The position numbers and the translations under genes are program-made. Below, piece by piece: positions 1 to 5,709 of a stretch of DNA of 15,219 nucleotides (position 1 is the first letter of the stretch; the number at the start of each line of letters is the position of its first letter). The notes under the pieces were generated by a model. That model was not told the origin of the DNA. It worked only from the letters and a program-made list of their open reading frames with translations, and ran no database searches. Origin of the DNA: Treponema sp. (GTDB lineage Bacteria > Spirochaetota > Spirochaetia > Treponematales > Breznakiellaceae); the NCBI GenBank assembly GCA_031273835.1, contig JAISRD010000255.1:1-15219 (forward strand), written 5' to 3'.

Positions 1-376
1 TGTCTAACTGGTAGTATTCTTGTAACATTTTGTAAAATTCTTTGCCGTCATTTTTTTCTTGCCGTTTTTCTTTACGGATTTTATATTCGGTAATAATCGC
101 TTCTCTATTTTCAATGGCAAACGCTTTTGCCAACTCTTTATTATCGGTATCGGTAGATTTTTTTGAAGGTATCCATTTACCTGTGTCTAAATCTTTGTAT
201 CTTACGGCATAATAAAAACCGGATTTGTATTTATCGCTCTTAATAGGCATTAAATAAAATCCGTATTTCTTCTCCGCATTATCCATTAGACCACTATTAC
301 ATAACAGGGTATTACAAGACAAGAGCAGATTATTTATTTGAGTAATGATAGATGAAAGTTCCGCTTCTTTCGCCAT
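1..376 (-). CDS. Site-specific integrase, N-terminal part (cut by window edge)
   Basis: An open frame runs from an ATG at 376 (an in-frame TAA lies just upstream at 389-391) leftwards off the window with no stop, giving 125 visible residues. Residues 46-75 read GFYYAVRYKDLDTGKW, then a Ser/Thr/Lys/Asp-rich turn and KELAKAFAIENREAII. This is the look of the arm-DNA-binding N-terminal domain of phage/island tyrosine recombinases: short beta strands (YYAVRYKD, GKW), then a helix carrying an A-x-A-x-x-x-N-R pattern. The catalytic R-H-R-Y part would lie beyond position 1 and cannot be seen. No clear ribosome-binding site precedes the ATG at 376; a second in-frame ATG (residue 32, MDNAEKKYG) is an alternative start. 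It lies 72 nt downstream of the excisionase-like gene on the same strand, and both sit next to a tRNA 3' end, which supports the integrase call. The DNA is AT-rich, unlike everything right of 1000. The recombinase family is inferred; being coding is fairly sure. Confidence 0.68.
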   Translation of the reverse strand, partial: MAKEAELSSIITQINNLLLSCNTLLCNSGLMDNAEKKYGFYLMPIKSDKYKSGFYYAVRYKDLDTGKWIPSKKSTDTDNKELAKAFAIENREAIITEYKIRKEKRQEKNDGKEFYKMLQEYYQLD

Positions 377-410
377 ATTGAACGCTATTTAAGGTAAGAT
401 GATGATGATG

Positions 411-435
411 GCGGCGATTGAACGCTAATCGCCGC
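411..435. repeat. 9-bp inverted repeat between excisionase and integrase genes
   Basis: GCGGCGATT (411-419) and AATCGCCGC (427-435) form a perfect 9-bp stem with a 7-nt loop in the gap between the two island genes. No T-run follows on either strand, so it is not a classical intrinsic terminator. An 11-nt direct repeat ATTGAACGCTA overlaps the loop (417-427) and recurs 40 bp away (377-387). Confidence 0.5.
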
Positions 436-448
436 TATTTGACCCTCT

Positions 449-772
449 TTACGCTTCTTTCGCCTTAAATGGCGTTATTTCGCTGACGGGTGTAACGGGC
501 GCAGGAGCGGATTTACCTTCTATTTCGCTCTCTCTCCGTAGTTTCCGCTGTTGTTTGGCGGACTTGACTTGCGTAGCGTTGGATTTTACCACGCTTTCAT
601 ACCGGCGGGACATCCATACTTCCACCTCCGCTTCGTCAAAAAAGACTTTACGGGCGCTAATGTATTTAGCGGGTAAGTGCTGCTCCCTGATTAAGCGGTT
701 AAGACTGGCGACTGAACGAACGCCAAAGGGACCGAGCTTGATAAGCAAGCTTTCTTTGTTTAGATATGCCAT
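449..772 (-). CDS. Excisionase-like small helix-turn-helix protein
   Basis: A 107-residue protein beginning MAYLNKESLLIKLGPFGVRS. The ATG at 772 is chosen over an upstream TTG (787) because GGAGGT (780-785) lies 7 nt before it, which is an ideal Shine-Dalgarno. Residues 5-60 (LNKESLLIKLGPFGVRSVASLNRLIREQHLPAKYISARKVFF, then DEAEVEVWMSRR) follow the MerR/AlpA/excisionase-type winged-helix layout: a recognition helix, then a wing with the basic-hydrophobic ARKVFFDEAEVEVW pattern usual in island Xis proteins. Residues 63-107 are a basic, low-complexity tail ending AKEA. It would bind attachment-region DNA and bias the neighbouring integrase towards excision. Its tail codons (GCG AAA GAA GCG) recur exactly at the start of the integrase gene. 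A transcriptional regulator of the island is the main alternative role. Confidence 0.65.
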   Translation of the reverse strand: MAYLNKESLLIKLGPFGVRSVASLNRLIREQHLPAKYISARKVFFDEAEVEVWMSRRYESVVKSNATQVKSAKQQRKLRRESEIEGKSAPAPVTPVSEITPFKAKEA

Positions 773-791
773 AGCGCATACCTCCAAAATG

Positions 792-822
792 CCCCATAAA
801 CCCGCCTAAGCGGTTTATGGGG
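792..822. repeat. 11-bp perfect hairpin just upstream of the excisionase ribosome-binding site
   Basis: CCCCATAAACC (792-802) pairs with GGTTTATGGGG (812-822) around a 9-nt loop. The stem ends 7 nt from the GGAGGT site of the excisionase-like gene, so in its transcript the hairpin would sit directly upstream of the start region. The loop strand contains GCCTAA, and a similar CATAAACCGCCTAA string occurs at 883-896. There is no T-run, so termination is unlikely; a protein-binding site or translational control element fits better. Confidence 0.55.
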
Positions 823-865
823 AAAATTTTGGTTCTATGAGAGACGGAGGGGAGAGATGACGGAG

Positions 866-948
866 AAGGTCATACAAAGGTCATAAACCGCCTAAAAAAC
901 GATCCATTTTACCCTGATAGGAAGCATTTTTTAACCTTTTATGACCTT
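866..948. promoter_or_regulatory. Cluster of AAGGTCATA sites in the attachment region
   Basis: The 9-mer AAGGTCATA occurs at 866-874 and 877-885 (direct, 11 bp apart, one helical turn) and inverted as TATGACCTT at 940-948. The second and third copies extend to a 12-bp inverted match (AAAGGTCATAAA / TTTATGACCTTT). Phased short sites between a tRNA 3' end and an integrase/excisionase pair are what arm-type or excisionase sites look like. The repeats are seen directly; the role is inferred. Nothing coding is visible in 823-994. Confidence 0.5.
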
Positions 949-970
949 TTTCTCACCTATTTTCGCTATT

Positions 971-991
971 TCCTTATCCTGTAAGGAAATT
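971..991. repeat. Short inverted repeat after the tRNA-Ala 3' end
   Basis: TTTCCTTA and TAAGGAAA form an 8-bp stem with a 5-nt loop (tcctg) only a few bases beyond the tRNA 3' end. It could aid tRNA 3' processing or termination, but it is AT-rich and lacks a T-run. It lies on the AT-rich island side of the junction. Confidence 0.4.
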
Positions 992-994
992 TTC

Positions 995-1068
995 TGGAGG
1001 TGAGGGGAATTGAACCCCTGACCTCTTGAATGCCATTCAAACGCTCTAGCCAACTGAGCTACACCCCC
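995..1068 (-). tRNA. tRNA-Ala(GGC)
   Basis: On the minus strand the sequence folds as a complete cloverleaf. The acceptor stem is GGGGGTG with CACCTCC (one G-T pair), the D arm GCTC...GAGC, the anticodon arm TTTGA-ATGGCAT-TCAAG with anticodon GGC (reads GCC, alanine), the variable loop AGGTC, and the T arm AGGGG-TTCAATT-CCCCT with discriminator A. CCA is not encoded (GAAA follows). The 3' end points towards the AT-rich island, which starts right beside it, so this gene is probably the integration target and its 3' end was restored by the island. A consensus promoter lies at 1081-1109. Confidence 0.97.
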
Positions 1069-1080
1069 CAGAATAGGATA

Positions 1081-1109
1081 AACATACAGGGGAAGCTTCT
1101 TTTTGTCAA
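1081..1109 (-). promoter_or_regulatory. Promoter of tRNA-Ala
   Basis: On the minus strand TTGACA (1104-1109), a 17-bp spacer and TATGTT (1081-1086) precede the tRNA by 12 nt. This is a perfect -35 with a good -10 at canonical spacing. It lies just beyond the stop codon of the thioesterase gene, so read-through from that gene is also possible. Confidence 0.7.
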
Positions 1110-1128
1110 GATACGGGGGGCTTAAGTT

Positions 1129-1953
1129 TTACGCCCCTGTCCGCAGTTCCGCCCTGAACACCGCCTGTCCGTCCCGGCGGCCTTCCACGGCGAAAGCCCC
1201 GGAGGCCGCGGCGGGATAATCCGCCGATCTTCCCGCCGGAGCGCCCTCTCCGTCCATGGGGGCCGCTAAAAGAGTAAGTTCCTCGCCGTAGAGGGCCTCG
1301 GAAAGGTAGTTTATATCGATCCGCAACTGTTTTGCCGATTCCAGTATGCTCCGGTCAAGGAGGTCCTGTATCCACTGCACGTAGCGGGTGTTGTTCATGT
1401 GGCCGTTATAATCCAGGTCGGAATAACAAACCCTGCGGGGAACCGGGCCGCCTGCCGCCTGAGGGTCCGCGAAGCGGGGGGGGAGGGCGGGGGGGGCCTC
1501 GTCCCCGGATGCTCCCAGGGGCAGGGCGTTTATCCCCTCGTTGAGGGAGAGCTGTTCCATCGCCTCCTGGGGGCGCAGGGGGCGGCGTTTTTCCAGATCG
1601 ACAATGAGCCAGCCGCCCCGGCCCCGGACCGCCGGTTTCCCCGCCTTATCCAATATGTTGTAGTCCCGGACGGCGAAGAGCCTGTGCCGGTTCCGGGGCC
1701 AGCTCTGTACGGTTACCGTTTCCCCAAAGCGGGGACGGCTTTCCATAAACACCGAAAGGCGGGAGAGCACCCAGACCCGGCCGGTCCTCATCATCGCTTC
1801 CCGCCCCACGCCGAGTATTTCCGCGTGGCTGATGGCGGCTTCCTGAAAAAAATCAAAGACCGCCGCCAGGGTCAGGGTGTCGCTTCCGTCAATATCGCCG
1901 AAGCGGACCGACGCGGTTTCGGAAAAAATATCCGTCGTATTTGCCGCGGCCAT
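1129..1953 (-). CDS. Acyl-ACP thioesterase (FatA/FatB-type, bacterial)
   Basis: A 274-residue cytoplasmic enzyme expected to hydrolyse acyl-acyl carrier protein to free fatty acid plus ACP. It shows the tandem hot-dog layout of the family. The first hot-dog covers about residues 8-135 (SVRFGDIDGSDTLTL, then a helix FFQEAAISHAEILG, then RVWVLSRLSVFM and RPRFGETVTVQSWPR). The second covers about 170-274 and carries the motif D181-Y-N183-G-H185-M-N-N, whose Asp, Asn and His match the catalytic set known from plant acyl-ACP thioesterases. The length is usual for bacterial members. Residues 142-170 form an Ala/Pro-rich linker. The ATG at 1953 follows the kinase stop codon by 6 nt, and its AAAGGAG ribosome-binding site lies inside the last codons of the kinase gene, so the two are translationally linked. 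Free fatty acid release for membrane turnover is the probable role; chain length cannot be read from sequence. Confidence 0.92.
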   Translation of the reverse strand: MAAANTTDIFSETASVRFGDIDGSDTLTLAAVFDFFQEAAISHAEILGVGREAMMRTGRVWVLSRLSVFMESRPRFGETVTVQSWPRNRHRLFAVRDYNILDKAGKPAVRGRGGWLIVDLEKRRPLRPQEAMEQLSLNEGINALPLGASGDEAPPALPPRFADPQAAGGPVPRRVCYSDLDYNGHMNNTRYVQWIQDLLDRSILESAKQLRIDINYLSEALYGEELTLLAAPMDGEGAPAGRSADYPAAASGAFAVEGRRDGQAVFRAELRTGA

Positions 1954-1959
1954 TGCTGT

Positions 1960-4329
1960 CTATGCTCCTTTTTCCCGGGAGGGGAGGTACCTTTGCAGTT
2001 TGTCCATAACGTCGTCAATATCAAGGGGTTTTCCCACATGCCCGTCCATGCCGGATTCAAGGCATTTTTCCACGTCTTCCTTAAACACGTTGGCGGTCAT
2101 GGCGATTATTGGTACCCGCCGGGGGAGGGGCGGAGCCTGAGGGGGGATCTGTTTTTCTTCGGCCCTGATGCGGCGGGCGGCTTCATAGCCGTCCATTTCG
2201 GGCATCTGCACGTCCATAAAGATCATATCGTATTTGTCCGGGTCCGCGCTGAATTTTTCCACCGCCTCGACGCCGTTTTCCGCGCAGTCGATTTCCAGTT
2301 CCGTATCTTCAAGCAGGGAAAGAACGATTTCGCGGTTTATTTCAATGTCCTCCGCGAGCAGTATGCGGCGGCCGGGAAACTTAAGGACCGCGGGCCCTTC
2401 CCCGGAACCGGCGTCCTCAACCCCGTTTAAAGGGATTTGCCCCCGTTTCAGCTTAACGGTGAAGGTGAAGACCGAACCCCTGCCCGGCTCGGACTCAAGC
2501 CGGATTTCTCCCCCCATCATTTCCACAATACGTTTGCTGATCGCCAGCCCAAGCCCCGTACCTCCGTATTTGCGGGAAGTATCGCTGTCCGCCTGTTCAA
2601 AGGAAGTGAAGAGCCGTTTCCGCTGTTCCTCGCTGATCCCGATGCCGTTGTCCCTTACCGCAATCCGCAGGGTACAAAGCCCCCCTTCCTCGCCGAGGAA
2701 CGAAGTTTCCAGATCTATGGCGCCCCCCTCGGGGGTAAACTTAACGGCGTTTGAAAGCAGGTTGGTAACGACCTGGACAAGCCGCTGTTCGTCCCCGTAA
2801 AGCAGCGGCGGTATACCAGGCCCCAGGGTAACGGTAAAGCGCTGTTTTTTTCCTTCCGCCTGGAAGCCGATCACATTGGCCGCGCCGCGGAGTACCTTTT
2901 CAAAATTGAATTCCGAATAGGAAAGCTCAAATTTACCCGCCTCGATCTTTGACATATCCAGAATATCATTGATGATCCTTAAAAGATGGGTGGAGGCGTC
3001 CACGATTTTTGAAAGGCAGTAATCCTTTTTTTCTGTATCTGCGGCACCCAGGGCAATATTGGTCATGCCTATGATGGCGTTCATGGGGGTGCGTATTTCA
3101 TGGCTCATATTGGCAAGGAAATTACTCTTTGCCCTGGTACTTGAAAGGGCGTCCTCCCGGGCGCTGATAAGGTTTTCCGTCATCTCATTGCGCTGCATGG
3201 CGTTGGCGATAAGGAGCCCCGCGGAACGGAGTATGCCCTCCTCGTCGGCGGAAAAATCCCGCTTGTCCCGGCAGCTGTCAAAGCCGGCGAAACCCCAAAA
3301 AAGGCCCCGTACAAAGGCGGGAACCATGAAGAACGAAACGATACCCCGGGACCCGTACATTTTCCTTTGATTTTCGGGGAGATCCGCTGCGGCCCCCCCG
3401 TAACAACGGCCCCTGGAAAGCTCGTCCCAGCCGGGAATATCCGTACAGGAAAGGTCGGGCCCGGCCTCCCTGTCCTTCCGGAGAGCGGCCGTTTCGGACC
3501 ACTCATAGAGCGGGGCGGCCCGCAGTTCTCCGTTGTTGATGCGGTTTTTCCAGATACAGACCTTATCAACATCCACCACACGGGCAATCATGCCCATACA
3601 GCGCCAAAGATCGCTTTCAAAATCCGCCGGGACCGATTTTAACAGTATGGCGGCCACATCGTTTAAGGTATTGAGCAGGGCGTCCTGCTTTTCAATTTCC
3701 TCCAGTATAACGCGGAGACGCTCATCGGCCTCTTTCATCTGTTGAAGCGATTTATCCGCTTTTTTCTTTTCAAGAAAATAAATGGCTTCCTGGAATTTTA
3801 ATACCATCCCTAAGAAAAAACCCGTAATGAACAGGGACTGTAAATGCTCAAAGACAACCATGGACTGCTTGAGGGGAACGAGCAGTGAAGGATACCTGAT
3901 GCTTAGGGCAAAGCAGCCCGCCACGATGCTTATATGAAAAAGGAGATGGAGGCAGAGGCTCCAGCCTTTGAACAGAAGAAAGATCAACACCGTACTGAGT
4001 ACAAAATAGATGGGCATCCCCCCGCTCATGCCGCCGAGGAGGAAGAACGCCATGGGAAAAAACAGGTCGCAGACCGTTATGACGGTAAGCCAAACGCCTA
4101 TGGTATAGACTTTGAAGCGGTTAATCACCACCAAAAGCAGGATTACCGACAGGGTTATGCCCGCCATGACAAGAATGACCGCCCCGTCGTTTTTTGCCGC
4201 CGCCCGGCTTATGGTAGAGGCAAGACAGGCAAAGATCCCCACAAAGCAGATCATATTAAGAATACGGGCTCTCAATGAGAGGGATTCGGAAAAAATACAA
4301 CGGTCAATAAAGCGCTTTAGCTTATTCAC
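1960..4329 (-). CDS. Membrane-bound hybrid sensor histidine kinase with receiver domain
   Basis: 789 residues. Six hydrophobic segments (about 23-41, 49-69, 75-97, 105-120, 122-143, 158-178) form an integral-membrane sensor with very short loops. A coiled-coil linker follows (185-218), then a GAF-like region (220-385). The HisKA domain has phospho-acceptor His410 in NFLANMSHEIRTPMNAIIG. The ATPase domain has the N box (VVTNLLSNAVKF, 520-531), G1 (D560-NGIGI) and G2 (GGTGLGLAISKR, 589-600). The C-terminal receiver (654-785) has acidic E660/D661, phospho-acceptor Asp706 in MIFMDVQMPEMDG, Thr745 and Lys767, all intact. No output DNA-binding domain exists, so signal must pass to a separate Hpt or response-regulator protein not in this window. 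The start is a GTG at 4329 with no ribosome-binding site, placed 12 nt after a TATAAT box; an in-frame ATG at residue 26 would remove part of the first membrane segment and is less likely. It is cotranscribed with the thioesterase gene downstream. Confidence 0.95.
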   Translation of the reverse strand: MNKLKRFIDRCIFSESLSLRARILNMICFVGIFACLASTISRAAAKNDGAVILVMAGITLSVILLLVVINRFKVYTIGVWLTVITVCDLFFPMAFFLLGGMSGGMPIYFVLSTVLIFLLFKGWSLCLHLLFHISIVAGCFALSIRYPSLLVPLKQSMVVFEHLQSLFITGFFLGMVLKFQEAIYFLEKKKADKSLQQMKEADERLRVILEEIEKQDALLNTLNDVAAILLKSVPADFESDLWRCMGMIARVVDVDKVCIWKNRINNGELRAAPLYEWSETAALRKDREAGPDLSCTDIPGWDELSRGRCYGGAAADLPENQRKMYGSRGIVSFFMVPAFVRGLFWGFAGFDSCRDKRDFSADEEGILRSAGLLIANAMQRNEMTENLISAREDALSSTRAKSNFLANMSHEIRTPMNAIIGMTNIALGAADTEKKDYCLSKIVDASTHLLRIINDILDMSKIEAGKFELSYSEFNFEKVLRGAANVIGFQAEGKKQRFTVTLGPGIPPLLYGDEQRLVQVVTNLLSNAVKFTPEGGAIDLETSFLGEEGGLCTLRIAVRDNGIGISEEQRKRLFTSFEQADSDTSRKYGGTGLGLAISKRIVEMMGGEIRLESEPGRGSVFTFTVKLKRGQIPLNGVEDAGSGEGPAVLKFPGRRILLAEDIEINREIVLSLLEDTELEIDCAENGVEAVEKFSADPDKYDMIFMDVQMPEMDGYEAARRIRAEEKQIPPQAPPLPRRVPIIAMTANVFKEDVEKCLESGMDGHVGKPLDIDDVMDKLQRYLPSREKGA

Positions 4330-4341
4330 AACAATTTATTG

Positions 4342-4370
4342 ATTATACCGCCTACGGGGAGCTTTGTCAG
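4342..4370 (-). promoter_or_regulatory. Promoter of the kinase-thioesterase operon
   Basis: CTGACA (4365-4370), 17 bp, then a perfect TATAAT (4342-4347) on the minus strand. The predicted transcript start falls only about 5-6 nt before the GTG at 4329, leaving no room for a Shine-Dalgarno. Confidence 0.75.
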
Positions 4371-4410
4371 GCCTTCGCGCCTGTGGGATTTTTACCATGC
4401 TGGGGCGCAA
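4371..4410. repeat. Two short GC hairpins downstream of the DUF2271 gene
   Basis: On the minus strand, GGCGC-TTT-GCGCC and then CAGGC-GCGAAG-GCCTG lie between the DUF2271 stop codon and the kinase promoter. They may end the DUF2271 transcript, but neither is followed by a T-run, so a terminator call is weak. Confidence 0.3.
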
Positions 4411-4424
4411 AGCGCCTGCCGGGG

Positions 4425-4952
4425 TTAGTACTTAATCTCTACATGGCTTATCATGCCCCGCTCTTTGACGCCGCCGCCGAAGTACCGGGGCTGCGCTTCC
4501 ACGCTTGTCCTCCGGGGAGCGCCGAGCCGTACCGCCGCGCTGTACAGGACCCGGTTTTCGCCCCGCAGGGTGGCTTCCACAAAAACCCGGTATTCCCCCT
4601 GGGGCAGCGCCGAACCGGCCTGGTCTTTTCCGTCCCATACATAACTGAGGGTTCCGCTTCCCGGTGTGGGACCGCTTACGGCGTCTACCTGGGATTTATT
4701 CATTCCCTCAAGCCCCGATTGTTTAACCCACAGGGGAATGGACTGTTCCCGTTTTTTCCAGCCCCCCTGGGCGGTAAAACGGGCGGCGTAAAGGGTCCGC
4801 ACATGATTACCGCCGGAATCCTCGATCCAGACGGCAAATTGATTGGATGCAAAACCGCCCTGTTTTACATAGTTAAAGCTGATTTCTATGGTCTGGGCGT
4901 GAAGCGCCGCGGCGGCGCATAAAACCAGCAGGGCAAACACGATCTTTTTCAT
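4425..4952 (-). CDS. Secreted/periplasmic DUF2271-type protein
   Basis: 175 residues starting MKKIVFALLVLCAAAALHAQ, a clean signal peptide with a probable cleavage after residue 19 (LHA). The mature part shows the features I associate with DUF2271: FASNQFAVWIEDSGGNHVRTLYAARF (34-59), GGWKKREQSIPLWV (63-76), DAVSGPTP (90-97), YVWDGKDQAGSALPQGEYRVFVEATL (104-129) and NRVLYSAAV (133-141). The WDGKD...G.Y pattern resembles a FlgD-like beta-sandwich repeat. Function is not known to me; some members sit beside flavin-transfer or PepSY-type genes, but none is present here. The ATG at 4952 is chosen because the signal peptide begins there; an upstream ATG at 5042 would add 30 residues that spoil it. 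There is no ribosome-binding site, and a -10 box ends 6 nt before the ATG. It is a single-gene unit. Confidence 0.82.
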   Translation of the reverse strand: MKKIVFALLVLCAAAALHAQTIEISFNYVKQGGFASNQFAVWIEDSGGNHVRTLYAARFTAQGGWKKREQSIPLWVKQSGLEGMNKSQVDAVSGPTPGSGTLSYVWDGKDQAGSALPQGEYRVFVEATLRGENRVLYSAAVRLGAPRRTSVEAQPRYFGGGVKERGMISHVEIKY

Positions 4953-4958
4953 GGTTTG

Positions 4959-4987
4959 GTAATACCACGGGGGGAATGCCTTGTCAA
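4959..4987 (-). promoter_or_regulatory. Promoter of the DUF2271 gene, implying a leaderless transcript
   Basis: On the minus strand TTGACA (4982-4987), 17 bp, TATTAC (4959-4964), then the six bases CAAACC and the ATG. A transcript start about 7 nt after the -10 would be the A of the ATG. Confidence 0.7.
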
Positions 4988-5035
4988 GCTGAGTTGGGAT
5001 ACCTTCGGGGGCGTGGAGGCAATGCGGCTTGCTTG

Positions 5036-5071
5036 TTGACACCGGTAAGGCTTGAATGTTATCTTACCGGT
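5036..5071 (+). promoter_or_regulatory. tRNA-Arg promoter overlapped by a 9-bp dyad
   Basis: TTGACA (5036-5041), 18 bp and TATCTT (5060-5065) form a promoter pointing at tRNA-Arg. ACCGGTAAG (5041-5049) and CTTACCGGT (5063-5071) are perfect inverted repeats with starts 22 bp apart, about two helical turns. One arm touches the -35 box and the other overlaps the -10 box. This looks like an operator for a dimeric repressor, or an initial-transcript hairpin. The arms are seen; the role is inferred. Confidence 0.5.
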
Positions 5072-5126
5072 GAAAACCGCGCGGGTGAGCCTTGAATCTT
5101 TAAGGCCTTGCGGCGGATTTTTAGCG

Positions 5127-5199
5127 GGTCCAGTAGCTCAGGGGATAGAGCGGCTGCCTCCTAAGCAGCAGGTCGGCCGTTCGATTCGGCCCTGGATCA
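5127..5199 (+). tRNA. tRNA-Arg(CCT)
   Basis: A complete cloverleaf: acceptor GGTCCAG with CTGGATC (one G-T pair), D arm GCTC-AGGGGATA-GAGC, anticodon arm GCTGC-CTCCTAA-GCAGC with anticodon CCT (reads AGG, arginine), variable loop AGGTC, T arm GGCCG-TTCGATT-CGGCC and discriminator A. CCA is not encoded. It lies in the same direction as the DksA-like gene 135 nt downstream. No island junction is seen next to it. Confidence 0.97.
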
Positions 5200-5255
5200 A
5201 CCCATTCCAATCGACGTATTCGTTGATAGCGCTTTGTTTTTGGAAAACAGGGCCC

Positions 5256-5284
5256 TTGACAAAAATATCAACATACGGCACTGT
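5256..5284 (+). promoter_or_regulatory. Possible promoter of the DksA-like gene
   Basis: A perfect TTGACA (5256-5261) is followed after 17 bp by only a poor -10 (CACTGT, 5279-5284). Downstream lie two direct copies of AGACTATTTAAT (5289-5300 and 5305-5316, 16 bp apart) just before the ribosome-binding site. The weak -10 would suit a regulated promoter, but the assignment is tentative. Confidence 0.4.
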
Positions 5285-5333
5285 ACGCAGACTATTTAAT
5301 ACATAGACTATTTAATATGAGGAAAATAAAAGA

Positions 5334-5690
5334 ATGAAACAGGATTTCATCGGACAAATGAAGCAATCCCTTACCGCCCTCAAGGCCGAAATTATCGAAA
5401 AATTGATGATCTCCGGCGAGGACTTTAAGGAAATTATTGAAGGAATGGACCCCAAGGATCTGGCCGACGTGGCCTCTGACGACATAGATAGAAAAATGAT
5501 AGAAGCCTTGGGTTCCCAGGAATTAAAGCGGCTCAAACTGATCGATTCCGCCCTTACCCGCATAGAGCAGGGCAAATACGGCCTCTGCGTCAAATGTGGT
5601 AAACGCATCCCCCAGGACAGGCTTGAGGCCATCCCCTACGCGCTGATGTGTATAGCTTGTAAGACCGCCGAGGAACGGCGGAACCGGTAA
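5334..5690 (+). CDS. DksA/TraR-family zinc-finger transcription regulator
   Basis: 118 residues, shorter than E. coli DksA (151). An N-terminal coiled-coil hairpin (about 1-80) carries D42-L-A-D45-V-A47 at the turn, which fits the DxxDxA tip motif that DksA inserts into the RNA polymerase secondary channel. A four-cysteine zinc finger follows: C85-V-K-C88 and C106-I-A-C109, with the RLEAIPYALMC stretch typical of the family. This points to a true ppGpp-synergistic DksA-type protein rather than a plain TraR. AGGA 11 nt before the ATG is a modest ribosome-binding site. It stands alone downstream of tRNA-Arg and converges on the hydrolase gene, with a 19-nt gap and no clear terminator. Confidence 0.9.
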   Translation: MKQDFIGQMKQSLTALKAEIIEKLMISGEDFKEIIEGMDPKDLADVASDDIDRKMIEALGSQELKRLKLIDSALTRIEQGKYGLCVKCGKRIPQDRLEAIPYALMCIACKTAEERRNR

Positions 5691-5709
5691 TTCCCATCCT
5701 CCCGGGCGT

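Noticed and set aside
555..809. 84-residue plus-strand frame opposite the excisionase-like gene
   Set aside because: The minus-strand frame has a strong ribosome-binding site and a helix-turn-helix pattern; this one has neither.
1399..2430. 343-residue plus-strand frame opposite the thioesterase and kinase
   Set aside because: It is antisense to two clear protein families with intact motifs, and its own sequence matches no fold I recognise; it is an effect of high G+C.
4371..4410. Intrinsic terminator of the DUF2271 gene
   Set aside because: Short GC stems are present but no T-run follows; kept only as a hairpin feature with low confidence.
5052..5306. 84-residue plus-strand frame through tRNA-Arg
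   Set aside because: It spans the whole tRNA gene and has no coding features.
5691..5709. Shared bidirectional terminator between the convergent dksA-like and hydrolase genes
   Set aside because: The 19-nt gap contains no stem of useful length.
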